From NCBI GenBank assembly GCA_027627225.1, contig CM051029.1, positions 75,618,578 to 75,682,577 on the forward strand: a stretch of DNA of 64,000 nt, read 5' to 3'. Position numbers and translations under genes: made by a program. The DNA comes from Congeria kusceri (Eukaryota > Mollusca > Bivalvia > Myida > Dreissenidae). Below the pieces are notes generated by a model. It ran no database searches. It was given only the letters and a program-made list of their open reading frames with translations, and had not been told where the DNA came from. Of this stretch, positions 11,838-23,699 are shown piece after piece (position 1 is the first letter of the stretch; the number at the start of each line of letters is the position of its first letter).

Positions 11838-12175
11838 ATTAAATTAAAGTAAATTTTAATTCTAGGGTTATTAATACAGTATACATTTATCCTGGGGCTG
11901 TTATTAAATAACTACTTTGGAAACACGAAACTGTGATTTATGTTAAATATAAATTCCATTGTTATGTAATGTCCGTAAATTTAAATGATCTTACCACCGC
12001 ATGAAGCCAACATTAAATTAAAGTAACGATGCATGATGTGGTTAAAATAACAGTAAACCCATTTTATCCTGGGGCTGTTATTGTAAGGCTACTTTAGAAA
12101 CACGAAACTATGAAGAAAAAACTTATGTTTAAGATAAATTCCATTGTTATGTAAATTATCTTACCACCTCATGTT
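11838..12175. repeat. Direct tandem duplication, ~170 bp unit
   Basis: 11838-12005 and 12010-12175 share, in order, 'tattaaattaaagta', 'tttatcctggggctgttatt', 'actttrgaaacacgaaact', 'aaattccattgttatgtaa' and 'atcttaccaccnc'. There is no coding potential. Confidence 0.75.
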
Positions 12176-12809
12176 TGTCATCAATGATACTTGTATAATC
12201 TAAACAATTTACGTAGACATGTATATTTTAAGATTTTTCCGACATGTAATAGCGGGAATTAGTACAAGTGAGCTGTCAAACAATTATTTATTCTATGTAT
12301 ACCAAATAAAAACAATCGACTGGACACATTCATCACATGTAAATAATGATTTGACTAATGATACTCAAAACAAATGTTTGTGCGTATAATTATAATAGTA
12401 AACAATGAACGTATAATAAGAACATAAAGTAAAACTAACCATAATTAAATGAAATGTTTGGAATTAGATAACGACGTATTTCGATGCTTCAGCCGATCTG
12501 GCATCTCTACAGAAGTTAAGAGAAAAATGTAATTCCAAATAATTCGTAATAAAACTGCTATTCAAATAAACATGCATGGTGTATTTATAAATAGAAATTC
12601 TACACTCATTATTATTTGTATTGTGTATGATTTTCTGGATGATTGCAAAGTTGTTGCTAGTATTTTAACACAATTGATACATCCTGCATTACAAAAACAT
12701 ATTGATTATGTTGGGCATTCTAAATTAAAAGAAAATTCGGCAAGTCAAACTGTATTAAATGTATATACAGTTGTCAATTAAGTATTTACTATGTACATTT
12801 ATTTCACAG

Positions 12810-12851
12810 GCGATGGAAACAAGAAAGATAAAGTTCACTCCGGCAAAACAC
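12810..12851 (+). CDS. Exon-like segment, unrecognised
   Basis: A good acceptor ('tttatttcacag', 12798-12809) and a perfect GTAAGT donor at 12852 bound 42 nt. All three frames were considered; the frame reading 'METRKIKFTPAKH' is open and continues open past the donor. A similar acceptor-led segment at 14844 reads 'RGVKIKFSPASS', so the two may be duplicated exons. No family is recognised, and linkage to the SET gene downstream is speculative. Confidence 0.3.
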
Positions 12852-13159
12852 GTAAGTTCCGTTCTTAAACAATATGTACGGATACATTCTTTGCATTCGT
12901 GTAATATCTTGTCAAACATGTGTACGATATTACTATTGATAGGAATGAATGTATAACGTACAATTAAAATGTTATGTCCGGAAACAATGCACTATTAACA
13001 CACGATTGTCAAAAAGTGTGAATACTATTGGTGATGGATCACGTTTTATCGTGACCAGAAACCAGTTTTTGTGTTTGAAAAAGAAGCAAGAAATGTCTTT
13101 TAAGGAGAAAATCGGCGTTGAAGATAATCTTGAGATGTCATTTTTTGCTCTAAATATAA

Positions 13160-13325
13160 TACAAGAGGACCAAGATGTTCGGTCACATGACTTCTCGGAC
13201 CCCAGATTTGTCGGTCCCTACACAGGAGACTTCTCCGACCCCAGAAGTTTTGGTCCCTACTAAGGAGACTTCTCGGACACTAGATTTTTCAGACACCATA
13301 AGAAAACGTATCGGACCCCAAATTA
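13160..13325 (+). repeat. 39-bp repeat, possibly coding (Thr/Pro-rich)
   Basis: Three imperfect 39-bp units ('gagacttctc' ... 'ggtcccta') begin near 13186, 13227 and 13266. In the frame of the 63-codon open frame starting at 13175 they read as 13-residue units like 'ETSRTPDLSVPTQ' and 'ETSPTPEVLVPTK'. The frame has an ATG and ends at 13366. It may be a fragment of a repeat-bearing exon; no family is recognised. Confidence 0.3.
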
Positions 13326-14843
13326 ATTTGAGATCAACTCAATTGTTATTAATATCTATACCGTGAATAAACCGATCACATACCGCCCCATGTTTTCACC
13401 AGTGATACATGAGTAACCTAAATACTAGTAATTTACGTAAATATAATTGATACATAAATTTGTCAGGCAAATTTAACAAATTAAAATTGACAGAAAATAA
13501 TAGCAGGAATGAATGAAAAGTATTATATATATCAGACCTGTGTACATAGTAATGTTAAATAATATACTATATGTATCATTAGTATTGCACATGGGTATTT
13601 ATTCTACGTAAATGACGTTAGAGTAACATTTCGACGTATTACGAGATTTCGTTCACCACATAGATGTCTAACATTTTTATTGATTGAATAACATCTACTA
13701 TGCAATTATAAATAATTCTTAATAAAACGTAACCACAATTCAAATATAAATAAACATGAATAGTAAGTTTATAAATTTAAATTCCCCATTTATTAAAAAT
13801 CTCGGATTTAGGACTCTCCTGACGCTAATTGAGGTATTAACACACCTGCGCGCTATTTTTATAATAATTCTCTCACCTGCTGGAGTGTGTTGTACTCGAT
13901 ATAATAATTATTGGGAACCCAAGTTGGTTACAACGTAAAATATTATTTGTACACAATGATACAATAATAGGAAATATAAGCTCCATCAAATTTTCTAATA
14001 TTTTTTGCTTATTTATCAGAAAAATACGAGAAATTTACCACTTTATATTTTGTGCTTGTCACGAGAAACCTCAATACTATTGACAGGCAGCCGTGGCGCG
14101 AGCTCAACAGGCAACATTTTACGTTGTGACCGACTGTGGTCCCCGTGAATTGTTGCATTGTAATTGCTATTTCTAGAGCGCGCCTTTTATGTAGGCTAAA
14201 CAAAATAATTAGTTTATTATGTGAATGAATATAACATTCTGATCATGACCTACAGTGATAAAAATTGTTCATAATTATGTTCAGTTTTAGAGTATATATC
14301 GGAGATATGTTTATAACTTTATTTGAACCGCTTATTAAAACAAGTATGTAAATTTTAATCCATAGAAGTATGCAACAGTTATTGGTAGACATTAAACCAT
14401 TGTTATAAGTTTGCATTCCCTAACATTAGAAAATTTGCCCAATGCTATTGGCATTCAATTTTCTCGCTGCATAATTATTGCAAGAACTCGGGGTCAACGT
14501 GATCTTAAACAGCTACGCCGATAAAAGTGTAACGTTTTGTGAATAAATAGTTCTGCTGTTACTCATAACGTGTTAAACGTTTATCATTGCAACCATTTGA
14601 AAATTGTGGATTTAAAATTTATGTTTGGCGCCGCGCATGATGAGTCTTACCGGAAGCATATAAAAGGAGCGGTTTTATATTTAATGTTTAGAAACACCAA
14701 CTTCACGTTGCTGAGTGGAATTGGGCATTGTATTGAACTACACGTTTACAGAAAATGTAATATTTCCGCTTTCGCTAACACTTTCGATACGTATTGAAAC
14801 GAAATAGCATTAAATTAATTGCTAATCCCTGTATTTTTCACAG

Positions 14844-14925
14844 GTCGCGGAGTCAAAATTAAATTTTCTCCGGCGTCTAGTCTAACATCTTCAAGAAGTA
14901 GTTTGTGAATCATTCTAAAAATAGC
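14844..14925 (+). CDS. Exon-like segment resembling the one at 12810
   Basis: The acceptor 'gtatttttcacag' ends at 14843. In one frame the sequence reads 'RGVKIKFSPASSLTSSRSSL' before a stop. The 'KIKF[ST]PA' core is shared with the 12.8 kb segment. No clear donor was found. This is low-confidence support for a duplicated or dead exon. Confidence 0.2.
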
Positions 14926-15334
14926 AAAGTAGAGATGGCTGAGACAAATGCGTAGCCGGTAACATGTGTATGGTGGCGTTTGTGTATGAAAACAATGTGA
15001 GCATATCGGTTTTGACGCTGAAACGTTTATATAGATACTATCTGAGTGTTGGAAAAAGTTCAAGTTTATCATGCTCGGCTCGAGACAGGGTAGCGCTCGG
15101 CTATCCAACACTCACATAATATTATATTTATTTTTTATTTCATTTTTTGAAAGAATAAGTGCAAAATTCTGCATAAAAAATGGGTTGACTGAGTGGTTGG
15201 TCTTTCCAATTTTGACATCGTTGCTAGCATTATTTGGAAAACCACGACTTTATCATTCCCTTGCACTTCGTCGAGACAAAAAAAGTCCATGATGTAATCG
15301 AGTTTGTATTTATGTAGCAATCTTTTTTAAATTA

Positions 15335-16572
15335 TTCTTTATTTAATGTATATGTGCTAGTATAGTCGATTTTTCTTTTAATGTTTATAACAAGAAAACA
15401 ATTATTTTTTGCAATTTAAGTGTTGAAAAAAAAACACAAATATGTGGCACTTGAGTTACTGTCATTCGTTATTATCAGCCGATCTACAAATAGCGATCAA
15501 ATAAGCATGATCTAAAAATATAGATGGGTTGTTATTATATTGATTTACTTGTACTAATAAGATAGATTAAAAATTTATAATAATTATTTCAATACTATCG
15601 GAATTTGAAATAAAGTATTTTGTCATTCATTTCTTTTACATGTTCTTAAGTTTGTGTTTGTCGTGATCAATGGGACACTTATGTTTACTAATTTTATAAC
15701 ATAAAAGTGGTTAGTTTTGAGAACTGGTATTTTATTTTAACAAACACGTCCACAAAGTCGCTGAGACAACTGAGAAGTGTTACCTTATAATATTTGCTTA
15801 ATGATAAGTTATTATGCATACATCAGTTATTTTGAATATGTATTAAACCGAAATATATTGCCATTAATTGTTGCGCGTTGGCTAAATGAAAGCTCGAGAC
15901 CTCAATTACAACGTAGTTATTGCATGGGATGTAAGCTTGCCGGCGTGTAAAGAAATAGTCAGTAGTTTTCAGCACTGACACGTTTGAATAAAATATTGAT
16001 GCTAATTAAGAGAGAAGGCATTTTAACTTTAAAATATAACACATTTTGTTTATTTTAATTGTTTGCTATATAAGTATTTAATGCTTTAAATACGTGATCA
16101 CCTGTGTGCAAAAGGAGCATATTACCTCGTTATAGATAATTGTTTTTTGCGATTTTGACTTGACTAAGTTGCATTCTGTTACAAATCAAGGAATACTTAT
16201 GCATTGCATTATAACTGTAAAACGGTAAAAATAATTTATCAATTTGCCAATAAAATAGGTTTTGACTTGTTGCTCTGACCTACGTACGGCGCCCCATGAT
16301 GCTTTGCATCAGTGTTTTTCTTGTATGGATGTTGTTATTTTGACCCTTTACTGTTAACATCAGAGTTGCGAGTATTTTACATAACCATAGTGTACACGTT
16401 TTTTACAAAGCAGAATAGCGCAGTGGGATAAATTACTGTCTACTGTCAATTCATCTCATGACATTCGACTAGCGGTGTTCGAGTTTATTTTTATTTTTTA
16501 AAATAAAATATTTAATTTATTTATTATACTATTTGTTCTTTATTTAATGTATATGTGTTAGTATAGTCGATT
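15335..16572. repeat. Direct repeat pair of ~45 bp (15335-15380 and 16527-16572)
   Basis: 'ctttatttaatgtatatgtg' followed by 'tagtatagtcgattt' appears in both places, about 1190 bp apart. One copy is inside and one is outside the candidate TIR element. It is probably a dispersed repeat end. Confidence 0.6.
16396..16510 (+). mobile_element. Weak tRNA-like SINE head
   Basis: 'tagcgcagtggg' resembles an A box. 'ggtgttcgagttt' about 50 bp later resembles a B box and is followed by an A/T-rich tail. Spacing is right for a Pol III promoter, but both boxes are degraded and no body or target duplication is clear. Confidence 0.35.
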
Positions 16573-16969
16573 TATATCATCTAATATCATTGATAGTGCA
16601 ATAGGAAACCAATTTTGCGTTGACATATTCCCTTTGAACAATATTAAATACGATATTTGTTCACTATACCAAACTTAAATTTTTATGTTTTCTTTTTCTT
16701 TTCTAAGTGTTATGCATTTATTTCGTAATGTCCCTTAAATGGGATTAAATTAAGTGTATAAACTAGAAATCAGCATTGGTATAGCAAATGCAGCTTTGTA
16801 CACGATTTATTATAGAATGAAATCCATCCACAACATCTACGATTTATGTTTCAATCAATACAAACATGTTACTGCTATAATGTATTTTTCCACGAAAGGT
16901 TACTTACAAAGTATACCTTATTTCAATTTTGATATCGTAAACGTCTGACACCGATAGCTGAAAAGGCTA

Positions 16970-17592
16970 CATCCTCCAAGCAAAGGATCCACCCGGACAC
17001 TGTCAGGACAGTTAATTATTATATTGGTAATATACATATTAACACCTGGAAATGATATTGTATTTATTAAAAAAGCATTACCTGTAAACATATCTTGTAG
17101 GTAGTAAAATAAACGCCAAAACTGATTTTGATATTTTTACAAAGTATGATTTACTAATCAAATGTCTTAAATATCGGTCACGAAATGTATAATGTATGTG
17201 TAATCGCATATATTTGCAGTGTCAGTATACTTAAAAGTGTTTTAAATGGGCAATATATGACATTTGTAAATGATTTATTAATAATTACGGTAAATCTGTG
17301 TGTTTCGATATATTCTCAAATAGTCTCAGTACATATTAAACACAAACGTAAAATTGAGAATTAAACATAACCACTATTTATATTTTATAGCCAGCATTAT
17401 TTGATATAAATTTAAATCATTATTTGCATTTCAGGTAAAGGTGTTTTTGTAACTGAAAAAAAAGCCATCGTTCTTGTTAGAGTATGCAGGTGAACTGATT
17501 TCCAATAAAGAAGGCCTCATCCGAGAACAGAAGTACCCAAGACATCTTGGTTCATTTCTGTTCTTTTTCAAGACCGGACAGAAAGAATGATG
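16970..17592 (+). CDS. SET domain, N-terminal half (exons ~16970-17026 and 17435-17592)
   Basis: The first exon reads 'SSKQRIHPDTVRTVNYYIG' and leaves one base (g) at a GTAATA donor (17027). The next begins after 'ttgcatttcag' and completes the glycine codon, giving 'GKGVFVTEK'. After a frameshift in an A8 run (17456-17463) it continues 'SFLLEYAGELISN', then 'KYPRHLGSFLFFFKTGQKE', then TGA (17588-17590), and ends before GTATGT at 17593. The G-x-G-V-F and E-Y-x-G-E-L-I blocks bind the methyl donor in SET lysine methyltransferases of the KMT5A type. The TGA falls where relatives, as I recall them, have a tryptophan before 'C-I/V-D-A'. The 5' boundary of the first exon is uncertain. Confidence 0.65.
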
Positions 17593-18615
17593 GTATGTTT
17601 TACTATAGTATTGTACTAAACCAATCGAACACGGAAATCAGTTAATATATTTGTTGTAATAAGGGGCATATGTATTGCGAATCAGATTATTTCGACCGAA
17701 ATATTGCATAAAATCAATTTTTATCTTAAAATGGGACTGTTTTAAATGACTCAGACATGTTTTGTTGGTATATTGTACATCACGTTAAAAATAACGAAAA
17801 TTGAAATTGTCAAACATACACCATTTAATGATATTGTAACGTAACCATGTGATAGAAAATATACTGCGTCAGCCCAAAACGCAGTGCTATGTGAGCCACT
17901 GATATATAGCACCTCTCCTGCGTTGTCTGTCGTATACATGGCGTCAACTATTAACACAATAGAAACTTCAATTTGTTATCTTATATTGAAAAAAAACCTG
18001 CACATTTTATGTACGGCCCTACACTCTCGGACACGTTCGATGAGTCAAATCAGACAAGAAACACCAAAGTTTTTGCCCATGTTTCGTGAAAAAATTGCAA
18101 AAATGTATCAGATCTGGCACAAAAAAATGGATTTTTGACAGTGTTCAGGACAGAATCCGATCTTGACCAAATTTGCATAGTTTATATAACCGTTAGATGA
18201 CATATTCGAATATGAAACAGATCGGACCAGAAGCACCAAAGTTGTTGCCCGCCTGCTGGAAAAATCTATAAAAATGGAATGTGTATGTTGTCTTAACCAC
18301 ACGTGCACACTCTGTGTTTGACCAAATTATTTTAGACATATTTGATAATGGTCATATCGGCCAAGAAACACTGGAAATGTTTTCTTCTTTATTTCTCATA
18401 AAAATGTAACATTTACTTTTTTACTGGAAAGTGTCAAAACAATAATCTTGTGAAAAGACTCGGGATAATTACGGTAAAATTATTACAGACGTACAGATAA
18501 GTATTTTAATTTGATACTTATTTTTTAATGTAAACAAACGTTCAAAAACATTCTTTAACAGTGACTACACGATTTGGCTATTAACAGTTACTACATTGCA
18601 TCAATCTGTTTTCAG

Positions 18616-18808
18616 TGTTGACGCAACATTCTCAAAACAGCTCGGCCGATATGTTAACGATGGGACCGGGGCGACCACAAATGCAGAGGTCCGAGTGGTT
18701 CTAGTCCGCAAAAAGCCTCACTTATGTATCTTCACAACGAACAATTTACTTCCCGACCAAGAAATAAGATTTGATTATGGTGCAGACGACTTACCTTGGA
18801 GAATTCAG
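18616..18808 (+). CDS. SET domain, C-terminal half
   Basis: The acceptor 'ctgttttcag' ends at 18615. With two bases from the previous exon the frame reads 'CVDATFSKQLGRYVNDG', then 'VRVVLVRKKPHLCIFTTNNL', then 'IRFDYGADDLPWR'. 'GRYVND' corresponds to the GR-h-I-N-H-S motif (His replaced by Asp, as I recall from the recombinase-fused relatives) and 'FDYG' to the terminal Y-D-Y-G that shapes the lysine channel. Sixty-four codons remain uninterrupted. The expected donor position (18809-18810) is GC, not GT; without splicing the frame runs to a stop at 18854-18856. Confidence 0.75.
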
Positions 18809-19191
18809 GCATACGACATTTTGGTTTCGAATCAAATTACGTTGCTAAAGAATTAACGAAAACACAAATAAACTGTGTTTTTCATTTTTTCAGAATGTAT
18901 TAGTTTTAGTAAAAACTTATTATAATTATAACTGTCCGGATTAAGGTGCTCGACCAATCGACCCTTGTGCCAGTAGCACTATGCCGATTAGCCGGTGGAC
19001 TTCCATGGTTGATCTGGCCAAGTACATAGACATGTCAGTGATAGATGTTTCAAGCACTGTATCTTGTACACATTTGAAGTTCAATCCAGGACGCGAACTA
19101 AGTGGGAATATAAAATGATATATTGTCTTTGGCTAAGTGTTAGATTGTCATAATCATTATAATAAAGTATAGAATTTCGTTTATATTACAG

Positions 19192-19996
19192 CAATTATTA
19201 ACAAGTACAATTGGCGCAAATGGCCAGACCAGCCAGGCAAGTATTGTTGCTGGCACAAGGAACGCCGAATTTGGCCAGACCAGCAAAGAAAGTATTGTTA
19301 CTGGCTCAAGAAACGCTGAAGTGGGCCAGACCAGCCAGGCAAGTATTGTTACTGACGCAAGGGGCGCTGAAGTTGGCCAGACCAGCCAGGCAAGTATTGT
19401 TACTGGCGCAAGGGGCGCTGAAGTTGGCCAGACCAGCCAGGGAAGCATTGTAAGTGACACAAGGTACGCCGAAGTTGGCCAGACCAGCCAGGGAAGCATT
19501 GTAAGTAACACATGGAACGCCGAAGTTGGCCAGACCAGCCAGGGAAGCATTGTTAGTGACACAAAGAACGCCAAAGTTGGCCAGAGCAGCCAGGGAAGCA
19601 TTGTAAGTGACACAAGGAACGCCAAAGTTGGACAGACCAGCCAGGGAAGCATTGTAAGTGTCACAAGGGACGCCGAAGTTTGCCACACCAGCCAGGGAAG
19701 TTTGGTTACTGGCACAAGGGGCGCTGAAGTTGGCCAGACCAGCCAGGGAAGCATGGTAAGTGACAAGGAACGCCAAAGTTGGCCAGACCAGCCAGGAAAG
19801 CATTTTAAGTGACACAAGTGATTCCGAAGTTGGCCAGATCAGCCAGGGAAGTATTGTTACTGGAATAATGGACGAGGAAGTTGGCCAGACAAGCCAGGAA
19901 AGTTTTGTTACGGGCACAATGGACGCGGAAGTTGGCCAGACCAGCCAGAGAAGTATTGTAAGTGACACAAGAGACGCACATGCACGAAACAAAAAC
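19192..19996 (+). CDS. Repeat exon: about fifteen 17-residue repeats
   Basis: 51-bp units, about 15 in number, encode variants of 'AEVGQTSQGSIVSDTRN'. The segment starts after 'gtttatattacag' (19191) in phase 0, matching the SET exon, and ends at a GTAAAT donor (19997), also phase 0. Invariant residues are G-Q-x-S-x-x-S; the position after SIV alternates between 'SDTR' and 'TGAR' types. A 2-bp loss near 19766 shifts the frame. Because 51 is a multiple of three and the unit has no stop on either strand, long minus-strand frames also occur (19140-19817, 19306-19992); they are shadows. The repeat itself is certain; its being coding rests on splice phase and lacks a known homologue. Confidence 0.55.
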
Positions 19997-20039
19997 GTAA
20001 ATATATTTATAATTATAGCTGTTAATTTGCATATATAAT

Positions 20040-21197
20040 GAAAATTGTATATTCATTCTTATTAAACGCATTTGTCTATTTGCATATTTGCATGTTTACT
20101 ATAATCCATTACTTTGTTCCTTACAACTGCATCTTTGGCCTTGAATGATAAGGACATTCTGAAACGTCATCTATGACCTTGATAAGGAACGTCTACACCA
20201 CGTTTATCTAGTAATTAATTTTATTATAATTCATTTAACGTGATTTAATTCCTAAGATGTTATTTTTGTATGTGTGTAGGGATATTCACCGAATTACTTT
20301 TATTAAATCATTGTAATCACTTTAATAGTGCGTGTTATTGTTTATGTAAACACGGTGTTGGCTAACCAGCCCAAGCTATTAAATTGTACTGCTTACCAAA
20401 AGGTTAATTCATTAGTACAAACCATTACGCAACCTTTGTGGGAATAAGAAATGAATGTGTCTTAGTGCGATAATTCCTGTTATAAACGTGTCTTTACAAT
20501 ATAACATAGTTGTTTATTACAAAAGTCATTAACAGGTATTGTAAATGTAATTATATATGTTTTTATAGTTTTTCATATATAAAGGTGCCGTAAGGAAAAC
20601 AGTTAATACAGTACTTAATAGTTTATTCGATCGAAATTGTCAAGTTAGTATTTTGTAATTTGACTGTCCAACCATAGGTTCTTCAGAACGGCATCTTGGA
20701 CAATGACTCAGAGAGTTAAAAGGATGTTTATCAAGTAATTAATTTTATCATTATACCTTTAACATGACTGTTTTCATGTATTGTAATCTTTGTGGGCATG
20801 TTGTGGTTTTCACTGTGTTGCTATCTTACTTCGTTGGTACCATTAGTAGGATTAGGAAATGCATGCGTATTTAGTTTAAATGTTAGTAACCAATCGTTAA
20901 TTATCGCCGTTGTTATGGTCATTCTAGTGTTGCAGTGCTAAAGAAGAGTAATGTGTTGGTTTGATGCGAAAACGGCCACAACAATGCATATCATGATATG
21001 TATGATATGTAGCTATAGAAATACAAGTTTGAAAGAACACTTTAAACTATCGCAATAATAGAAATCCTTATTGAATGACAGGTTTTAAAAGATGTAACAT
21101 CGTTAACATAATAACATAAATATTTAAGATTTCTTACACTTGTGTGTATCATGAAATAAAATGTGTACAAGTTAAATATTGTACTACTGTGTTGCAG
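20040..21197. other. Intron with a weak internal duplication
   Basis: This intron follows the repeat exon. About 20185-20235 and 20715-20765 share a 'gtttatcnagtaattaattttat' motif and partly matching flanks, suggesting a diverged ~540 bp duplication. No exon-like segment was found. Confidence 0.4.
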
Positions 21198-21854
21198 GCA
21201 ACGCCCATATACAGTAATACAAACGAGATGGTGATAGTTGATTCAATATCGGTATGTATGTGATACTCTCGCTCATGTATCTCTTGAGCAGCTGTGATGA
21301 ACATTGTTTAATAAGTCTTTGAATCTTCAACATAATAACTTTAATGTATAAGGGTTTACTGGAATAATGTAAACCCTTTTATGTGATTATGATTAAAATG
21401 AATACAATTTAAAATAGGATATTAAAGGGACCTGTTCACAGATTGGCAAAAGATATCAACAATAAAAGTACATTATATATGAACACGCAAAATAAAACTT
21501 CTGACAAAGAAATGTATAGGAAATATAGGTTCGATACCCGGCGAATGCAATGTTGTTTATTTACATTTTTTCCTTATTTAATATGTGTTATCTATTAGTC
21601 CAAAAACTTTAGTTTTTGCAGTTTAGACATGTAATGTTTTTTTTTCAAAAATACGTAATATATGTGAACAAGTCCCTTTAATAGCACCAACATAATATAC
21701 TTTGTAGGTAAACAATAACGACTAAGGTCTTTTTTTCAGACAGACCACATGGAGCTTTCATAGGACATGTCTGAATACAACGCCCAGTTTTGTGTCAAAG
21801 ACACGAATAATTTTGTTTTATTGTTTCGACGTGACATTAGCATTCCACGAGTGC
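21198..21854 (+). CDS. Two short linker exons (21198-21251 and 21740-21854)
   Basis: The first, 54 nt, lies between 'gtgttgcag' and 'GTATGT', is phase 0 at both ends and reads 'ATPIYSNTNEMVIVDSIS'. The second runs from 'ttttttcag' (21739) to 'GTGAGT' (21855). Its 115 nt carry the phase required by the next exon. It reads 'TDHMELS', a TAG stop (21761-21763), then 'DMSEYNAQFCVKDTNNFV'. A TTAA-ended MITE occupies most of the intron between them. The second exon is chosen mainly because its phase closes the chain, so it is less certain than the first. Confidence 0.45.
21422..21681. mobile_element. MITE with TTAAAGGGAC termini
   Basis: It begins 'ttaaagggacctgttcacag' and ends with the inverse 'gtgaacaagtccctttaa'. 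The element is 260 bp and has no coding capacity. The outer TTAA may be the target duplication, as in piggyBac-type elements. A second element with the same ends is at 40232-40527. Confidence 0.8.
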
Positions 21855-21859
21855 GTGAG

Positions 21860-23377
21860 TGATGAGTGTATTAATAATGGATAGTTAGGTTAAATTAATG
21901 GATTCTAACGTGTTAGAGTTTAGGGTGTTTTGATCACCTAGGAAACCTCCGATAACTGTTTACCACTAATGTTCTGATTTGGCATACAGTTCTGCACGGA
22001 ACAACTCAGAAAGAAGAAACATCGAGCCACAAGATGAACCATTGACAACGAATATGGTTTTCCCGCTGGTCTTACAGGTGCAATTTGTTCTGAGATCAGT
22101 ACGAAAATTAGTTCGTTTCAAGAATCTCACATTAGATACATTCGCATTAATGCACTGATTAATGTTGCTCCTAAACATGTGCAACTTTATTAAACTTGTT
22201 CCTACATATACTTGTATAACATGGAAAAGATACTCAAGAAGACCTTAGCAAGACTAAGAGAAAAAGGAATTGAAAATGGAAACGTGGTAAAGGTACTCAT
22301 AACATGGAAGAAAGGATAATGCATGGTGGTGAATAAAAACCGTTCTGACAAAAGATAGCTTTATGTTTGTTTTTTGACCTGCAAAGAAATTCGCTACCAG
22401 TGAACAATGCTAGCGTACAATACTGTTGGGCTGGTGATTGGTTATTTGTACAACTTTGCCATTCTCAGCCACATTAGAATAGTGTCACAGTTGTGAGCAT
22501 AGATGTAATAGTAAAGACCAGTCATTGGATGCATTTTTGTATTTTCATTTAACAGCTTTCAGTACTCTGTCTCTATAAAACTATATACACCATTCATTGA
22601 AATACTTTTCCCACGGTATGGGTATGAATATAATTATAACCGCCAGTTAAAACATTATGAATTAAAAAACCTTTCTGACACTTTCGTGTTGCAATTATTG
22701 GTCTGCGGATATCTTTGTATACATATTGTTGTCTTGTTAACGCGCTGTGACTCACACATTTTTACATGTCTGGGAAATATGACATTTTGCGATCATCTAA
22801 ATTTGAGAACCTTTAAAACGTTTCTTTGGCAACATTTGAACGTATTAGTATTTTTCACATCGGTTAGCACGTGGGACACTTAATGAACATTTCTCTGATT
22901 AGAGAGAATCTAACGACCTTACCTCCGACACCATGTACTTGGCGTCTCCATCAATCAGACCTATGTACAGATATTTTCTTTGACGTTAATGAAACAAAAC
23001 TAAATATACCCAAACGGTAAGATAGTTTTTAAAATGTGCATGAATATGTAGGGGTCATTTATTCAACATCTATATCAATCATGAGTTATCTGCGATTTAA
23101 ACCTCTATGGAGGCGCTCGTGTTCCATGTTTGTAAAACGATCTTTATATGTGTGTATTATAATTGAAATTATCTAACACCAGTACATATGGTAAAGGTAC
23201 AAAGTGGCAACATTGTTTTTTTCTACATTACCCATTGCAATCTGTAACTGCCTACTGTAAGTAAGAATGTTACATACATGTACGCATGTTCGTGCTAACC
23301 GTTGCTCCCTTATATAAAACACACGTTTCGTACTTGTTTTAAACAAAACAGTTTTTAAAGATATTTCTTTTATTTAG
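21860..23377. other. Intron, no supported feature
   Basis: One short open segment starting at 22221 ('MEKILKKTLARLREKGIENG') ends in a possible GTAAAG or GTACTC donor but has no convincing acceptor. It was not included in the gene model. Confidence 0.4.
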
Positions 23378-23699
23378 AGAAAAGACTGGAACAGTACATT
23401 GTGAAGCAAATATCTGACGACGAACATGACGATGGAAGTATTACATTGATCATGAGCAAAACCAGGTACCTAGTGTTACGTTTTTCATGACTGTGTTATA
23501 CTGACATTAGAGTCAATGACTGAGATCGCAGTAAGCGTTTACAACACATGCTATATGGTTTTATAATTTATTTCTATCTCTTGGTGCAGTGAAGATGCAG
23601 CAGCATCAACATCAACATATATGCACAGTAACAACTCGAGCAAAGCAATGACAGACAGAAGCGCATAAAATGAAGCTGCATCAGAGAAAGAAAGAAAAG
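23378..23699 (+). CDS. Acidic/low-complexity linker exons (23378-23465 and 23590-23699)
   Basis: The first (after 'tttatttag', before GTACCT) reads 'KRLEQYIVKQISDDEHDDGS' and 'ITLIMSKTR'. The second (after 'ttggtgcag', before GTACTA) reads 'EDAAASTSTYMHSNNSSKAM', then 'TDRSA', a TAA stop (23666-23668), then 'NEAASEKERK'. Phases join as 2 then 1 and hand one base to the zinc-finger exon. Acidic, Ser-rich composition is typical of a flexible linker between domains. Confidence 0.55.

Larger units (their letters stand above)
12180..13830. repeat. Diverged direct duplication (about 12180-12660 and 13390-13830)
   Basis: Both parts contain a stretch resembling 'aataattcntaataaaac' followed by 'attcaaat' and 'aaataaacatg' (12540-12573 and 13709-13758), and an upstream 'cgacgtatt' (12472 and 13632). 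The intervening parts have diverged, so the extent is uncertain. Confidence 0.4.
11758..16323. mobile_element. Possible 4.57 kb TIR-bounded insertion
   Basis: 11758-11797 and 16284-16323 are inverted copies of a 40-bp sequence with the inner palindrome GATGCAAAGCATC and the end GGCGCCGTAC or GTGCGCCGTAC. About 34 of 40 positions agree. The bases outside are similar (TATGAGTATT left, TATGGATGTT right), which could be a decayed target duplication. No transposase is recognisable inside; the interior holds tandem duplications and two exon-like segments. The alternative is two independent copies of a short element that happen to face each other. Confidence 0.4.

Noticed and set aside
19140..19992. 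Two long minus-strand frames over the 51-bp repeat
   Set aside because: The unit length is a multiple of three and stop-free on both strands, so opposite-strand openness is automatic; splice phase supports the plus strand.
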